Positions 8,067 through 15,552 of a DNA stretch of 64,000 nt are shown here, one piece after another. Under the pieces are notes generated by a model. That model did no database searches and was not told the origin of the DNA. It was given only the letters and a program-made list of their open reading frames with translations. Where the stretch lies: contig NZ_JACCBI010000001.1 in NCBI RefSeq assembly GCF_013407835.1, positions 1,302,001 through 1,366,000 of the forward strand, given 5' to 3'. Origin of the DNA: Agromyces atrinae. Its GTDB lineage: Bacteria > Actinomycetota > Actinomycetes > Actinomycetales > Microbacteriaceae. Positions within the stretch are counted from its first letter, which is position 1; every line of letters starts with the position of its first letter. Made by a program: the position numbers and the translations under genes.

Positions 8067-9602
8067 TCAGCTCGCGGGTGCGTAGTTCCAGATGTACGGA
8101 ACGACGTTCTGCGGCTGCATGGTGACCGTCGTGTCGGCGGAGCTCAGGTAGATGTTGTTCTGCACATACCAGGGCGCGAACCAGGCCTCGTCGACGAGGT
8201 ATTCGCTCACGGCGCGGAAGGCGTCCTCCGCGTCCTCCGGCGTCGACTGCTGCGCGGCGAGGATGAGGGCGTCGAGCTCGGGGGTCTCGTTCGCGTACAT
8301 GTTCCACGGTGCCGTCGGCTGCACGAGCTTCAGGATGTCCTGCCACGAGTTCGACGAACCCCACGAGAAGATGAAGACGGGGAACTCGCCGCTCAGGAGG
8401 CTCGAGATGACCTGGTCGGGAGTGACGGGCTGCGTCTCGACCGTGATGCCGACCTCGCCGAGCTGCTGCGACACGAGCGTCGTCAGGTCTTCGAAGCCCG
8501 TGATCGCGGGCATCGTGAGCGAGAAGCCGTCGGGGTAGCCGGCCTCGGCGAGGAGCTCCTTGGCCTTCTCGGGATCGTAGGGGTACGCGTCGTCGAGCGC
8601 CTCGTCGTAGGCGGTGCTCGTCGGGTTGAAGATCTGGGTCGTCGGCGAACCCTGGCCGAGGCGCACGTTCTTGAGGATCGCGTCGCCGTCGACGGCGAGG
8701 TTGAGTGCCTGGCGCACCCGGGCGTCGGCGAGGGCCGGAACCTTCGTGCCCGCGCGGTCGACGATGAACAGACCCTGCCAGTCGCCCTCCATCGTGTTGA
8801 CGGTGAGGCCCGAGACCTCGGCCTCCTTCATGCTCTTCGCGTCGGCGATCGCCGCGTCGATCTGACCCGACTTGAGGGCGTTGAGGCGAGCCGTGAGGTC
8901 GGTCAGCGGAGTGATGACGATCGAGTCGTAGGGGAAGGCGTCCGGGTTCCAGTACTCGGGGTTCCGCGTGTAGGTGTAGGTGCTGCCGACGACGGTCGCG
9001 TCGGCGTCGAGTTCGTAGGGACCGGAGCCGACGGGCGTCGTCTTCAGGTCGCCGCCTTCGAGGGCGGCCGGGCTCGCCTGCATGCCGGAGACGAGGGCGA
9101 GGTTGCGGAGGAGCGCCGGGTCGGGCGCCGAGAGGGTGAGCACGAGCTCGGTGGGGCTCGGGGCCTCGATCGAGGAGACGGCTGCGAGGGTGATGGAGTT
9201 CTGACCGGTGCCGGCCGCGAAGTGCTCGAGGTTCGCCTTGGCCACGTCGGCGGTGAAGGCTTCGCCGTCCGTGAACACTACGTCGTCGCGGAGCGTGAGC
9301 GTCAGGGTCGTCAGCGACTCGTCGTACTCGTAGGCGCTCGCGAGCCACGGCTCGATCTCGAGGTCGGCGGTGATGTGGAGCAGCGAGTCGTAGACGGGCT
9401 GCATGTACTGCAGCCGGTTGCCGAACTCGGCGTCCGCCGGGTCCCACGACGACGCGTCGAGCGCGGCGCCGAGGGTGAGCGTGCCGCCCGAGGCGGCGGA
9501 GGTCGACGCAGGTGTCGTCCCTCCGGCCGAGCATCCGGTGAGGGCGAGGGCGCCCGCGGCGATCAGGGCGGCCGCCGTGGCGAGCCGTGCTGTGATTCTC
9601 AT
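8067..9602 (-). CDS. ABC transporter substrate-binding lipoprotein (SBP family 5)
   Basis: A 511-residue extracytoplasmic binding protein. The N-terminus has two arginines, a hydrophobic stretch and a lipobox LTGC at about residues 21-24, so the mature protein should be a lipid-anchored membrane lipoprotein. The body follows the peptide/nickel family 5 pattern, including LTLTLRDDVVFTDGEAFTAD near residue 95 and the later VRQALNLAVDGDAIL. Family 5 proteins bind peptides, opines, glycosides or metal chelates, so the ligand is open. AGGAG lies 6 nt before the ATG. It is the first gene after the TetR gene and directly downstream of a promoter with a palindromic operator. Confidence 0.93.
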   Translation of the reverse strand: MRITARLATAAALIAAGALALTGCSAGGTTPASTSAASGGTLTLGAALDASSWDPADAEFGNRLQYMQPVYDSLLHITADLEIEPWLASAYEYDESLTTLTLTLRDDVVFTDGEAFTADVAKANLEHFAAGTGQNSITLAAVSSIEAPSPTELVLTLSAPDPALLRNLALVSGMQASPAALEGGDLKTTPVGSGPYELDADATVVGSTYTYTRNPEYWNPDAFPYDSIVITPLTDLTARLNALKSGQIDAAIADAKSMKEAEVSGLTVNTMEGDWQGLFIVDRAGTKVPALADARVRQALNLAVDGDAILKNVRLGQGSPTTQIFNPTSTAYDEALDDAYPYDPEKAKELLAEAGYPDGFSLTMPAITGFEDLTTLVSQQLGEVGITVETQPVTPDQVISSLLSGEFPVFIFSWGSSNSWQDILKLVQPTAPWNMYANETPELDALILAAQQSTPEDAEDAFRAVSEYLVDEAWFAPWYVQNNIYLSSADTTVTMQPQNVVPYIWNYAPAS

Positions 9603-9647
9603 GTTCTCTCCTTCGAGTGTGAGACGGCCGTGAGGCTCGTGTCAATT

Positions 9648-9677
9648 AACTTACCGTGTGCACGGTTGGTAAATCAA
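9648..9677 (-). promoter_or_regulatory. Catabolic operon promoter with palindromic operator in the spacer
   Basis: On the minus strand TTGATT (-35, plus 9672-9677) and TAAGTT (-10, plus 9648-9653) are 18 nt apart. The spacer and the first -10 base hold ACCGTG-TG-CACGGT (9653-9666), inside a longer interrupted palindrome TTACC...GGTAA. An operator between -35 and -10 is the classic TetR repressor site, and a TetR gene lies immediately upstream, so it is the likely ligand-sensing repressor. Binding is inferred. Confidence 0.65.
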
Positions 9678-9883
9678 GCACAAGCGCGGCGTCGACCGCA
9701 GAACAGGCCAGCGCGTATGCCGAAATCGACGGAATTCCGGCACTTTCGAGGCGCATCAGAGCGTGCGAGAGGAAGGAAAGGACAGAGCGAACGGACGGTT
9801 TATACCGTAAGCGCGCGGAGGCCGCGCGTATTCTCAGCGCGCATGGTCGGTTAATCGGTGCGACACCGAGGGAAGAGGGGAGG
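9678..9883. other. Spacer between the operon promoter and tetR, with a second inverted repeat
   Basis: No gene is supported here. It holds ACGGT-TTAT-ACCGT at 9795-9808, made from the same ACCGT half-site as the operator at 9653-9666 but with arms everted. It may be a second site for the neighbouring TetR protein, or a weak hairpin after the tetR transcript. GAATTCCGGCACT at 9733 resembles words in the intergenic repeats near 37530 and 43064. Confidence 0.4.
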
Positions 9884-10501
9884 TCAGTCCGCGGGGCCGA
9901 GGGCGCCGAGATCGCGCGCGAGCGCCGTCGCGAGCACCTCGAAGGCTGCGGGCATGTCGATCGCCGAGTTGTACACCCACTGCAGCTGGACGCCGTCCAT
10001 GAGGGCGATGAGGCCCGTCGAGAGCGACTCGAGGTCGGCATCCGCCGCAAACTCGCCGCGGTCGACGCCGACGAGGAGCGAACCGACGAGTCGATTGCGC
10101 AGCTTCTCGTAGCGGTCGCGCATGTACGCGTGGCCGGGGTGCTCGGGCGACGTGCTCTCGGCGACGAGCACGACAAAGAGCCGCACCGACACACGGTCGT
10201 TCGCATACTCGGCGAGCAGGTCGCGGAGGCCCGCGATCACGCCGAGGCCGCCGCGACCGAGGGGCCGGGCGAGCAGGGCGTCGTCGTGCCGGCCGTGCTC
10301 GTCGAGGACGGCGAGGAGGAGGTCCTCCTTCGATCCGAAATGGTGGAGGAGCCCCGACTGCGTCACGCCCGCGCGCTCGGCGATCCCCGCGAGACTCGCG
10401 CCGCGGTAGCCCGACTCGGCGAGCGCCGCCGCAGCGGCATCGAGGATGGCCGCCTTCGTCGCTTCGCCCTTGACGTTGTTCTGACCGAGTTTTGCTCCCA
10501 C
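9884..10501 (-). CDS. TetR/AcrR family transcriptional regulator
   Basis: A 205-residue regulator. The N-terminal DNA-binding domain has a helix-turn-helix at about residues 30-55 (ASLAGIAERAGVTQSGLLHHFG) followed by SKEDLLLAVL, the standard TetR pattern; the rest is a helical ligand-binding and dimer domain with GLIALMDGVQLQWVYN near residue 160. The start is a GTG at the beginning of the open frame. It lies upstream of, and co-directional with, the importer-esterase operon. The palindrome in that operon's promoter makes it the probable local repressor, perhaps induced by the transported compound or its CoA ester. Confidence 0.9.
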   Translation of the reverse strand: MGAKLGQNNVKGEATKAAILDAAAAALAESGYRGASLAGIAERAGVTQSGLLHHFGSKEDLLLAVLDEHGRHDDALLARPLGRGGLGVIAGLRDLLAEYANDRVSVRLFVVLVAESTSPEHPGHAYMRDRYEKLRNRLVGSLLVGVDRGEFAADADLESLSTGLIALMDGVQLQWVYNSAIDMPAAFEVLATALARDLGALGPAD

Positions 10502-10601
10502 ACCGTCATCCTAGGCCGATACCCAACGAGATGAGGGGATTGTCGAACCGATCAGTCGGTCGGGATGTCTCTCGCGCGTACGAAGCGATGAGCGCGACGC
10601 C

Positions 10602-11153
10602 TTAGCGTCCGCCCCACGCGACGGTGTCGTCGTACGCCGTCGACGGCGGGCGGTACGGCGCCATCGCGGGCCGGGCGGCTTCGACGAGCTCGTTGAGCAC
10701 CGACTGCACGAGTCCCGGGTTCGGCACGTTACGCAGGGTCACCGGCGACTCGGCGCCCGTCGAGACGCGGACGTCTCCCGAGCCGAACGCCGACTGCACC
10801 CACGTGCGCCGCACCGTCACGTCGTAGCCGCGTGAGTGCGGGATCTCCCGTCGCACGCGCACGAACAGCCCGCTCCGCACGATCAGGCGGCGCGACGTGA
10901 TCGTGTAGCGGCGCGCGAGCCAGCCGAAGAACGGCAGGATGCACGCGAGCAGCACGATGGCGGCCGCACCGGCGAGCGCCGCGATCTCGTGCCACGGTTC
11001 GGCGAAGTTGCCGAGGAAGTAGCCGAGCGCACCGGCGACCGCGACGAGCACGAGCACCGACCACACCAGCCGACGCGCGTTGCTGCGCAGGCGGACGACC
11101 ACACGCTCAGGAGGGGCCTCCGCGCCGCGGGGCGTCGAAGCGGTGTTGCTCAT
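10602..11153 (-). CDS. PH domain-containing membrane protein
   Basis: A 183-residue protein with a Pro/Glu-rich cytoplasmic N-terminus, two membrane helices at about 30-50 and 57-77, and a C-terminal bacterial PH-like (YdbS/YdbT-type, bPH2) domain starting at RRYTITSRRLIVRSGLFVR and running through the IPHSRGYDVTVRRTWVQSAFGSGDV segment. The role of these domains is not established; many sit beside cell-envelope or lipid genes. It follows birA by 7 nt. A TATTAAT sequence overlapping the birA stop lies 6-7 nt before the ATG, so it may also have its own leaderless promoter. Confidence 0.85.
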   Translation of the reverse strand: MSNTASTPRGAEAPPERVVVRLRSNARRLVWSVLVLVAVAGALGYFLGNFAEPWHEIAALAGAAAIVLLACILPFFGWLARRYTITSRRLIVRSGLFVRVRREIPHSRGYDVTVRRTWVQSAFGSGDVRVSTGAESPVTLRNVPNPGLVQSVLNELVEAARPAMAPYRPPSTAYDDTVAWGGR

Positions 11154-11160
11154 ATGCCCA

Positions 11161-11961
11161 TTAATACCTCAGGTGGGTCACGTCTCCGGCGGCGACAGAC
11201 TGCAGTCGGCCATTCTCGTCCTCGACGACGAGCCGGCCGTCGCCGTCGATGTCGCGCGCGACGCCCACCAGATCGGCGCCCCCCGGCAGCTCGACTCGCA
11301 CGCGGGAGCCGAGCGTTCCGCACACCCCGCGCACCTCGGCGCGGAGGCCCGATCGCTCGGCGTCGCCGCCCGAGGCGAGGTAGGCATCGTAGAGCGGCCG
11401 GAACTCACGCAAGTAGGCGCTCGCGACGGCGTCGACGTCGAACCGCTCCCCCGTCAGCACGAGCAGCGAGCTCGACGTCGGCGTCGGCAGCGCCTCGGAC
11501 GCGACGGTCACGTTGACGCCCGCTCCGATGACGACCCCCGACAGGTCGGGCAGCAGTTCCGAGAGGATGCCGGAGAGCTTCCGCCCCTCGGTCAGCACGT
11601 CGTTCGGCCACTTGAGGTCGATCGCCGCGCCGTCGGTCAGCCGCCGCAACGCCCGCGTCATGGCTGCACCGGCGAGGAGCGGCAGCCAGCCGAACCGCTC
11701 GGGGTCGAGCGCCGCCCCCGAGGGAGTCGCCGGCCGCACGAGCACCGAGATCGCGAGGCACTCGCCCGGCGGCGCGACCCAGACCCGCCCGAGGCGCCCG
11801 CGGCCGTTCGTCTGCGTGTCGGTCACCACGACGGAGAGGTCGGGCCAGGCCGCGGCATCCGTCACCGCTCGCCGCGCGAGCTCGTCGTTCGTCGATCCCG
11901 CTTCGTCGAGCGTCGCGATCGCGGCGCTCTCCCTGATCGTCTCGGCCCATTCCCGTCCCAT
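11161..11961 (-). CDS. birA: Biotin--[acetyl-CoA-carboxylase] ligase
   Basis: A 266-residue biotin protein ligase. The signatures are in order: STNDELAR near residue 22, [25 protein letters not shown] for biotinyl-AMP binding around residues 52-75, and [20 protein letters not shown] with the catalytic Lys near residue 117. There is no N-terminal helix-turn-helix, so it is a monofunctional class I ligase and not a repressor. It attaches biotin to the BCCP domain of the carboxylase alpha subunit encoded at 19526. It is divergent from accB, sharing a roughly 200-nt regulatory region with it. Confidence 0.95.
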   Translation of the reverse strand: MGREWAETIRESAAIATLDEAGSTNDELARRAVTDAAAWPDLSVVVTDTQTNGRGRLGRVWVAPPGECLAISVLVRPATPSGAALDPERFGWLPLLAGAAMTRALRRLTDGAAIDLKWPNDVLTEGRKLSGILSELLPDLSGVVIGAGVNVTVASEALPTPTSSSLLVLTGERFDVDAVASAYLREFRPLYDAYLASGGDAERSGLRAEVRGVCGTLGSRVRVELPGGADLVGVARDIDGDGRLVVEDENGRLQSVAAGDVTHLRY

Positions 11962-11992
11962 CCCCCCATCCTCCCGCCCTCCTCCCCTGTTT

Positions 11993-12043
11993 GTGACTCG
12001 TTCGTGTCGTTCTCGACCCCCGAAAACGACATCACGGAGTCAC
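11993..12043. repeat. Long imperfect inverted repeat between birA and accB
   Basis: Two 23-nt arms (GTGACTC...TCG at 11993-12015 and CGA...GAGTCAC at 12021-12043) pair apart from about five mismatches around a 5-nt ACCCC loop. It sits in the divergent promoter region of birA and accB, with GTGACTC/GAGTCAC as the best conserved ends. It could be an operator controlling both genes or a hairpin in a divergent leader. No known factor's motif is recognised. Confidence 0.6.
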
Positions 12044-12153
12044 GAACGGCCGGGCGAGCGGATGACGGCGAGCGCGCGACTCGGAGGAATGGGCCAGTCG
12101 TTGGGGTGCGCTTTGTGGGGAATCGTCAACGGTTCGGCCCGAGAGGTGGACGG

Positions 12154-12159
12154 TAGAGT
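12154..12159 (+). promoter_or_regulatory. -10 box of accB (leaderless)
   Basis: TAGAGT ends 7 nt before the GTG at 12167, so transcription should begin at or next to that codon. The same hexamer at the same distance precedes genes starting at 42851 and 57500. No convincing -35 is visible. It also decides the accB start against an upstream GTG at 12158. Confidence 0.6.
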
Positions 12160-12166
12160 GAACGAC

Positions 12167-13768
12167 GTGACCGAAGAGACCACTCCTGGCCCCGATTTGT
12201 CCACGACCGCCGGCAAGCTCGCCGATCTGAAGGATCGCTATCACGAAGCCGTGACGGCGAGCGGCGAGGCCGCGGTCGAGAAGCAGCACGCCAAGGGCAA
12301 GATGACGGCGCGCGAGCGCATCGCCGAACTGCTCGACCCGGGCTCCTTCGTCGAGTTCGACGAGTTCGTGCGACACCGCACCCACGCCTTCGGCATGGAG
12401 GCCAAGCGCCCCTACGGCGACTCCGTCGTCACGGGAGTCGGAACGATCCACGGCCGCCAGGTCGCGGTCTACTCGCAGGACTTCACGATCTTCGGCGGCT
12501 CGCTCGGCGAGGTCGCGGGCGAGAAGATCATCAAGGTCATGGATCACGCGCTGAAGACCGGTGTGCCGATCATCGGCATCCTCGACTCGGGCGGAGCCCG
12601 CATCCAGGAGGGCGTCGTCGCCCTCGGCAAGTACGGCGAGATCTTCCGCCGCAACACGCAGGCCTCCGGAGTCATCCCCCAGATCTCGATCGTCTGCGGC
12701 CCTGCCGCCGGCGGCGCCGTGTACTCCCCCGCCCTCACCGACTTCGTCATCATGGTCGACAAGACGAGCCAGATGTTCGTCACCGGCCCCGACGTCATCA
12801 AGACGGTCACGGGCGAGGACGTCGGCATGGAGGAGCTCGGCGGCGCGCTCACCCACAACAAGGTCTCGGGCGTCGCGCACTACCTCGCGAGCGACGAGTC
12901 CGACGCGCTCGACTACGCGCGCTCGCTCATCAGCTACCTCCCCGACAACAACCTCGCCGAGCTGCCGGTGTACGAGAGCGAGATCGAGCTCGAGATCACC
13001 GACGCCGACCGTCGCCTCAACACGGTCATCCCCGATTCGCCGAACCAGCCCTACGACATGCACTCGGTCATCCAGGGCATCGTCGACAACGGCGAGTTCC
13101 TCGAGGTGCAGCCGCTCTTCGCGCCGAACATCCTCATCGGCTTCGCGCGCGTCGAAGGCCGCTCGGTCGGCATCATCGCGAACCAGCCGAACCAGATGGC
13201 GGGAACCCTCAACATCGAGGCCGGCGAGAAGGCCAGCCGCTTCGTGCGGTTCTGCGACGCGTTCTCGATCCCGATCCTCACGCTCGTCGACGTTCCCGGC
13301 TACCTGCCCGGAACCGACCAGGAGTGGACGGGCGTCATCCGCCGCGGCGCGAAGCTGCTCTACGCCTACGCCGAGGCCACCGTGCCCCTCGTCACGGTCA
13401 TCACGCGCAAGGCCTACGGCGGCGCGTACATCGTCATGGGTTCGAAGCAGCTCGGTGCCGACATGAACCTCGCCTGGCCCACCGCCGAGATCGCCGTCAT
13501 GGGCGGTCAGGGCGCCGTCAACATCCTCTACCGCGGCGAGATCAAGCGCGCGGAAGAGGCCGGCGAAGACGTCGCCGCGGTGCGCACGAAGCTTGCGAAC
13601 GAGTACACCTACAACGTGGCGTCCCCGTTCCTCGCTGCGGAGCGCGGTGAGCTCGACGGAGTCATCGAGCCCGCGGCGACGCGCATCTCGGTGACGAAGG
13701 CGCTGCGGGCCCTCCGCACCAAGCGGGCGAGCCTGCCGCCGAAGAAGCACGGGAACATCCCCCTGTGA
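12167..13768 (+). CDS. accB: Acyl-CoA carboxylase subunit beta (carboxyltransferase)
   Basis: A 533-residue carboxyltransferase of the propionyl/acetyl-CoA carboxylase type. It has the two crotonase domains, with GGARIQEGV near residue 142, [17 protein letters not shown] near 178, [13 protein letters not shown] near 378 and [19 protein letters not shown] near 410. It transfers CO2 from biotinyl-BCCP to acetyl- or propionyl-CoA. GTG at 12167 was chosen because it lies 7 nt after TAGAGT; a GTG at 12158, 8 nt after AGGTGG, is a real alternative that adds three residues. accE overlaps its stop codon. The biotinylated alpha subunit is encoded separately at 19526. Confidence 0.93.
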   Translation: MTEETTPGPDLSTTAGKLADLKDRYHEAVTASGEAAVEKQHAKGKMTARERIAELLDPGSFVEFDEFVRHRTHAFGMEAKRPYGDSVVTGVGTIHGRQVAVYSQDFTIFGGSLGEVAGEKIIKVMDHALKTGVPIIGILDSGGARIQEGVVALGKYGEIFRRNTQASGVIPQISIVCGPAAGGAVYSPALTDFVIMVDKTSQMFVTGPDVIKTVTGEDVGMEELGGALTHNKVSGVAHYLASDESDALDYARSLISYLPDNNLAELPVYESEIELEITDADRRLNTVIPDSPNQPYDMHSVIQGIVDNGEFLEVQPLFAPNILIGFARVEGRSVGIIANQPNQMAGTLNIEAGEKASRFVRFCDAFSIPILTLVDVPGYLPGTDQEWTGVIRRGAKLLYAYAEATVPLVTVITRKAYGGAYIVMGSKQLGADMNLAWPTAEIAVMGGQGAVNILYRGEIKRAEEAGEDVAAVRTKLANEYTYNVASPFLAAERGELDGVIEPAATRISVTKALRALRTKRASLPPKKHGNIPL

Positions 13769-13989
13769 GCGACGAGCAGCCGGACGAGCTCGTCCGCTTC
13801 GTCACGCGCGACGTGTCGCCCGAGGAGAAGGCGACGGTCTTCGCCGTCATCGAGGCGCTCCTCGCGGAGGAATCCGCGGGAGCTCGACGCCCGGCAGCGA
13901 CCGGTCTGGACGCCTGGCAGAAGAGCAGTCGGGGCCTCCGGGCCGCGACGTGGCCCGGCCCGTCCGCCTGGCGCGGCTTCACGGGCTGA
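13765..13989 (+). CDS. accE: Acyl-CoA carboxylase epsilon subunit
   Basis: A 74-residue protein. Its N-terminus [20 protein letters not shown] matches the short AccE family, which bridges the carboxylase core and stabilises the complex in actinobacteria. The GTG overlaps the accB stop (GTGA), so both subunits are translated together. The C-terminal half, ending [12 protein letters not shown], shows the loosely conserved W...W..SGR-like tail seen in these proteins. Small size and location leave little doubt. Confidence 0.85.
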   Translation: MSDEQPDELVRFVTRDVSPEEKATVFAVIEALLAEESAGARRPAATGLDAWQKSSRGLRAATWPGPSAWRGFTG

Positions 13990-14243
13990 CGCAGCCGCGT
14001 ACTTACTGGGAATTTCCGGTGAATAGCCCCGTGGTGCCTGTCGAGTTGTTCTCCGGGCAGCCTCGGAGGCGTGACACCCACTCGGGGGCGACCGGGCGCT
14101 TGTCCCCCGAACTCGACGTGCACATCCGCGCGATTCCGGCGATTTCGAGACGACGCCCCCCGTATGTGGGACGTCTTGTCCCCCGGTGTCCCCCTAAATG
14201 ATGACTGGAAGCGCGACGGCCGATCATGCACTATAACTATTAC
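13990..14243. other. Intergenic region upstream of the RNA candidate
   Basis: No protein gene is supported. It contains three GTCCCCC words (two preceded by CTT) near 14103, 14178 and 14188 and an AT-rich TATAACTATTAC at 14232-14243 that could supply the -10 for the structured RNA just downstream. A good -35 is not evident. No clear U-tract terminator for the accB-accE transcript was found. Confidence 0.4.
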
Positions 14244-14394
14244 TTGGTGCTGCTCTTCGGAGAAGCACCACCAATCACTCGCCGACTAGGGTAAGCGGGC
14301 GAGTGTTTTGGGGGCGAGTCAGGGTGATATTCGGGTTGTCCCTCTGACTCGGACTTTGACCGGGGGTCGACGTTACGTCGGCCCCCGGTCTTTT
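14244..14394 (+). ncRNA. Candidate structured non-coding RNA with four hairpins
   Basis: Four stem-loops follow each other in about 150 nt. Hairpin 1: TGGTGCT/AGCACCA with an inner CTC-TTCG-GAG (14245-14270), a stable UUCG tetraloop. Hairpin 2: CACTCGCC/GGCGAGTG (14276-14305), followed by TTTT. Hairpin 3: GAGTCAG/CTGACTC with extra GG-CC pairs (14316-14350). Hairpin 4: an intrinsic terminator ending in TTTT (14358-14394). An AT-rich candidate -10 lies just upstream. The next gene is on the other strand, so this is not a leader. No protein frame fits. I do not recognise an Rfam family. Confidence 0.65.
14358..14394 (+). terminator. Intrinsic terminator of the RNA candidate
   Basis: GACCGGGGG-T-CGACG and CGTCG-G-CCCCCGGTC pair around a TTA loop, followed directly by TTTT. 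This is a strong plus-strand rho-independent terminator; the minus strand lacks a U-tract after the stem. Confidence 0.85.
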
Positions 14395-14402
14395 CGTTAA
14401 GG

Positions 14403-14419
14403 CTCGCCCTATCGGCGAG
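14403..14419. repeat. Small inverted repeat related to hairpin 2 of the RNA candidate
   Basis: CTCGCC-CTATC-GGCGAG. Read on the minus strand it gives ACTCGCCGATAGGGCGAG, close to the ACTCGCCGACTAGGG...GGCGAGT of hairpin 2. It lies between the RNA terminator and the end of the minus-strand membrane-protein gene and may act as that gene's terminator, although no U-tract follows. Confidence 0.45.
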
Positions 14420-14520
14420 TTGCCGCTTTCGGCCCGTGTCGACCGCGCCGGACGGGCCATTCCTGGCAACTCGCGCTCGACGAGGCGCGCCGAGGCGCTG
14501 CGCCCGGCGAGGCCGCGCTG

Positions 14521-15552
14521 TCACCAACCGGCGGGGACGCTCCGCGGGATCTCGAGCCACAGCTCGACCTCATCCTCCGACTCGTCCTCGCCGAGCTCGC
14601 TCGCGGCGCCTCCGACGGGCTGTGTGAGCCCGACGACGGTCACGGCGACGTCCGAACCCTCGGGGGTCGTCCGGGCGATGATGCGGTCGGCCGTGCTCCC
14701 GGCGATGGCGACGGCGAGTCGCGCGAGCACGCGATCGCGCGTGATCTCGTCGAGGTCGTCGATGCCGCCCTCGTCGAGGAGCGTGACGATCGCTCCTCGG
14801 GAACGCGCACGCTGCACCTCGCGGCGCACACCGTCGTCGAGCAGCATGCGCCCGCGGATCTCGTCGCGGATCGCGGCTTCGAGCATGCGGCACTCGGCGC
14901 GCTGGGCATCGGTCAGGTTTCCGCCGCTCTCGCTGATGCGATGCAGCATCGGGGCCGCAATGCGGTTCGTCTGCGCCAGCCGGAACTGCCCCTCGAACAC
15001 GTGCGCGTCCTGCGCGGCCTGCCACGCCGCCGTCTCGCGCTCCGCCCGGGCGAACTGACGGGCCTCGCGGGCGGCGTTCGCGAGCGCCCGCGTCAGCATG
15101 TGCGTGATGCCGACCCACACGATGCTGCCGACGACGCCGAGCGCTCCGAGGGCGGGGAAGCCGGCCCAGAAGATGGTCTGCACCGCGAGGGCCGCGACGC
15201 CCAGCCATGCGGCGAGCAGCTGACGCCGAGCAGCCGTGATGGTCATGAGCGTGCCGACGGCCGCCACGTACCACGTCGCGTAGCCGTTGTTGACGCTCGG
15301 GTCGAGCTGGCTCGTGACGAGCAGCGGCAGAGCGATCGAGACGGCGAGGTTGAACGCCGCGAGCCATCCGCTCATGCGCGTCGCGCTCCACGGCGAGAGG
15401 CTCAGCGCCGTGGCGACGACGTACAGCCCGAGCGCGACGAGGGGCGGCACGATCGACACCGGCAGGTTGATCGCGTAGAGCGCGAGCACGACGTGGTAGC
15501 TCGAGAACAAAGCGGCGAGCGCGAGCATGAGCCATCGGGGAACGGTGATCAT
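14521..15552 (-). CDS. Membrane protein coupled to a two-component system, function unknown
   Basis: A 343-residue protein with about six membrane helices in residues 5-165, then a helical segment (LANAAREARQFARAERETAAWQ) and a soluble C-terminal domain. The layout mirrors the neighbouring histidine kinase, and the C-terminus (DLDEITRDRVLARLAVAIAGSTADRIIARTTPEGSDVAVTVVG) looks like a degenerate GHKL-type fold, but the phosphoacceptor and glycine-rich ATP-binding boxes are absent. The ATG overlaps the kinase stop (ATGA), so it is co-translated with it. It may be a kinase-dead partner or signal sensor; this is inference from layout only. Confidence 0.75.
   Translation of the reverse strand: MITVPRWLMLALAALFSSYHVVLALYAINLPVSIVPPLVALGLYVVATALSLSPWSATRMSGWLAAFNLAVSIALPLLVTSQLDPSVNNGYATWYVAAVGTLMTITAARRQLLAAWLGVAALAVQTIFWAGFPALGALGVVGSIVWVGITHMLTRALANAAREARQFARAERETAAWQAAQDAHVFEGQFRLAQTNRIAAPMLHRISESGGNLTDAQRAECRMLEAAIRDEIRGRMLLDDGVRREVQRARSRGAIVTLLDEGGIDDLDEITRDRVLARLAVAIAGSTADRIIARTTPEGSDVAVTVVGLTQPVGGAASELGEDESEDEVELWLEIPRSVPAGW

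Noticed and set aside
9656..10534. Long plus-strand open frame opposite tetR
   Set aside because: Arg/Glu-rich shadow of the minus-strand TetR gene; no start signal and no protein-like motifs.
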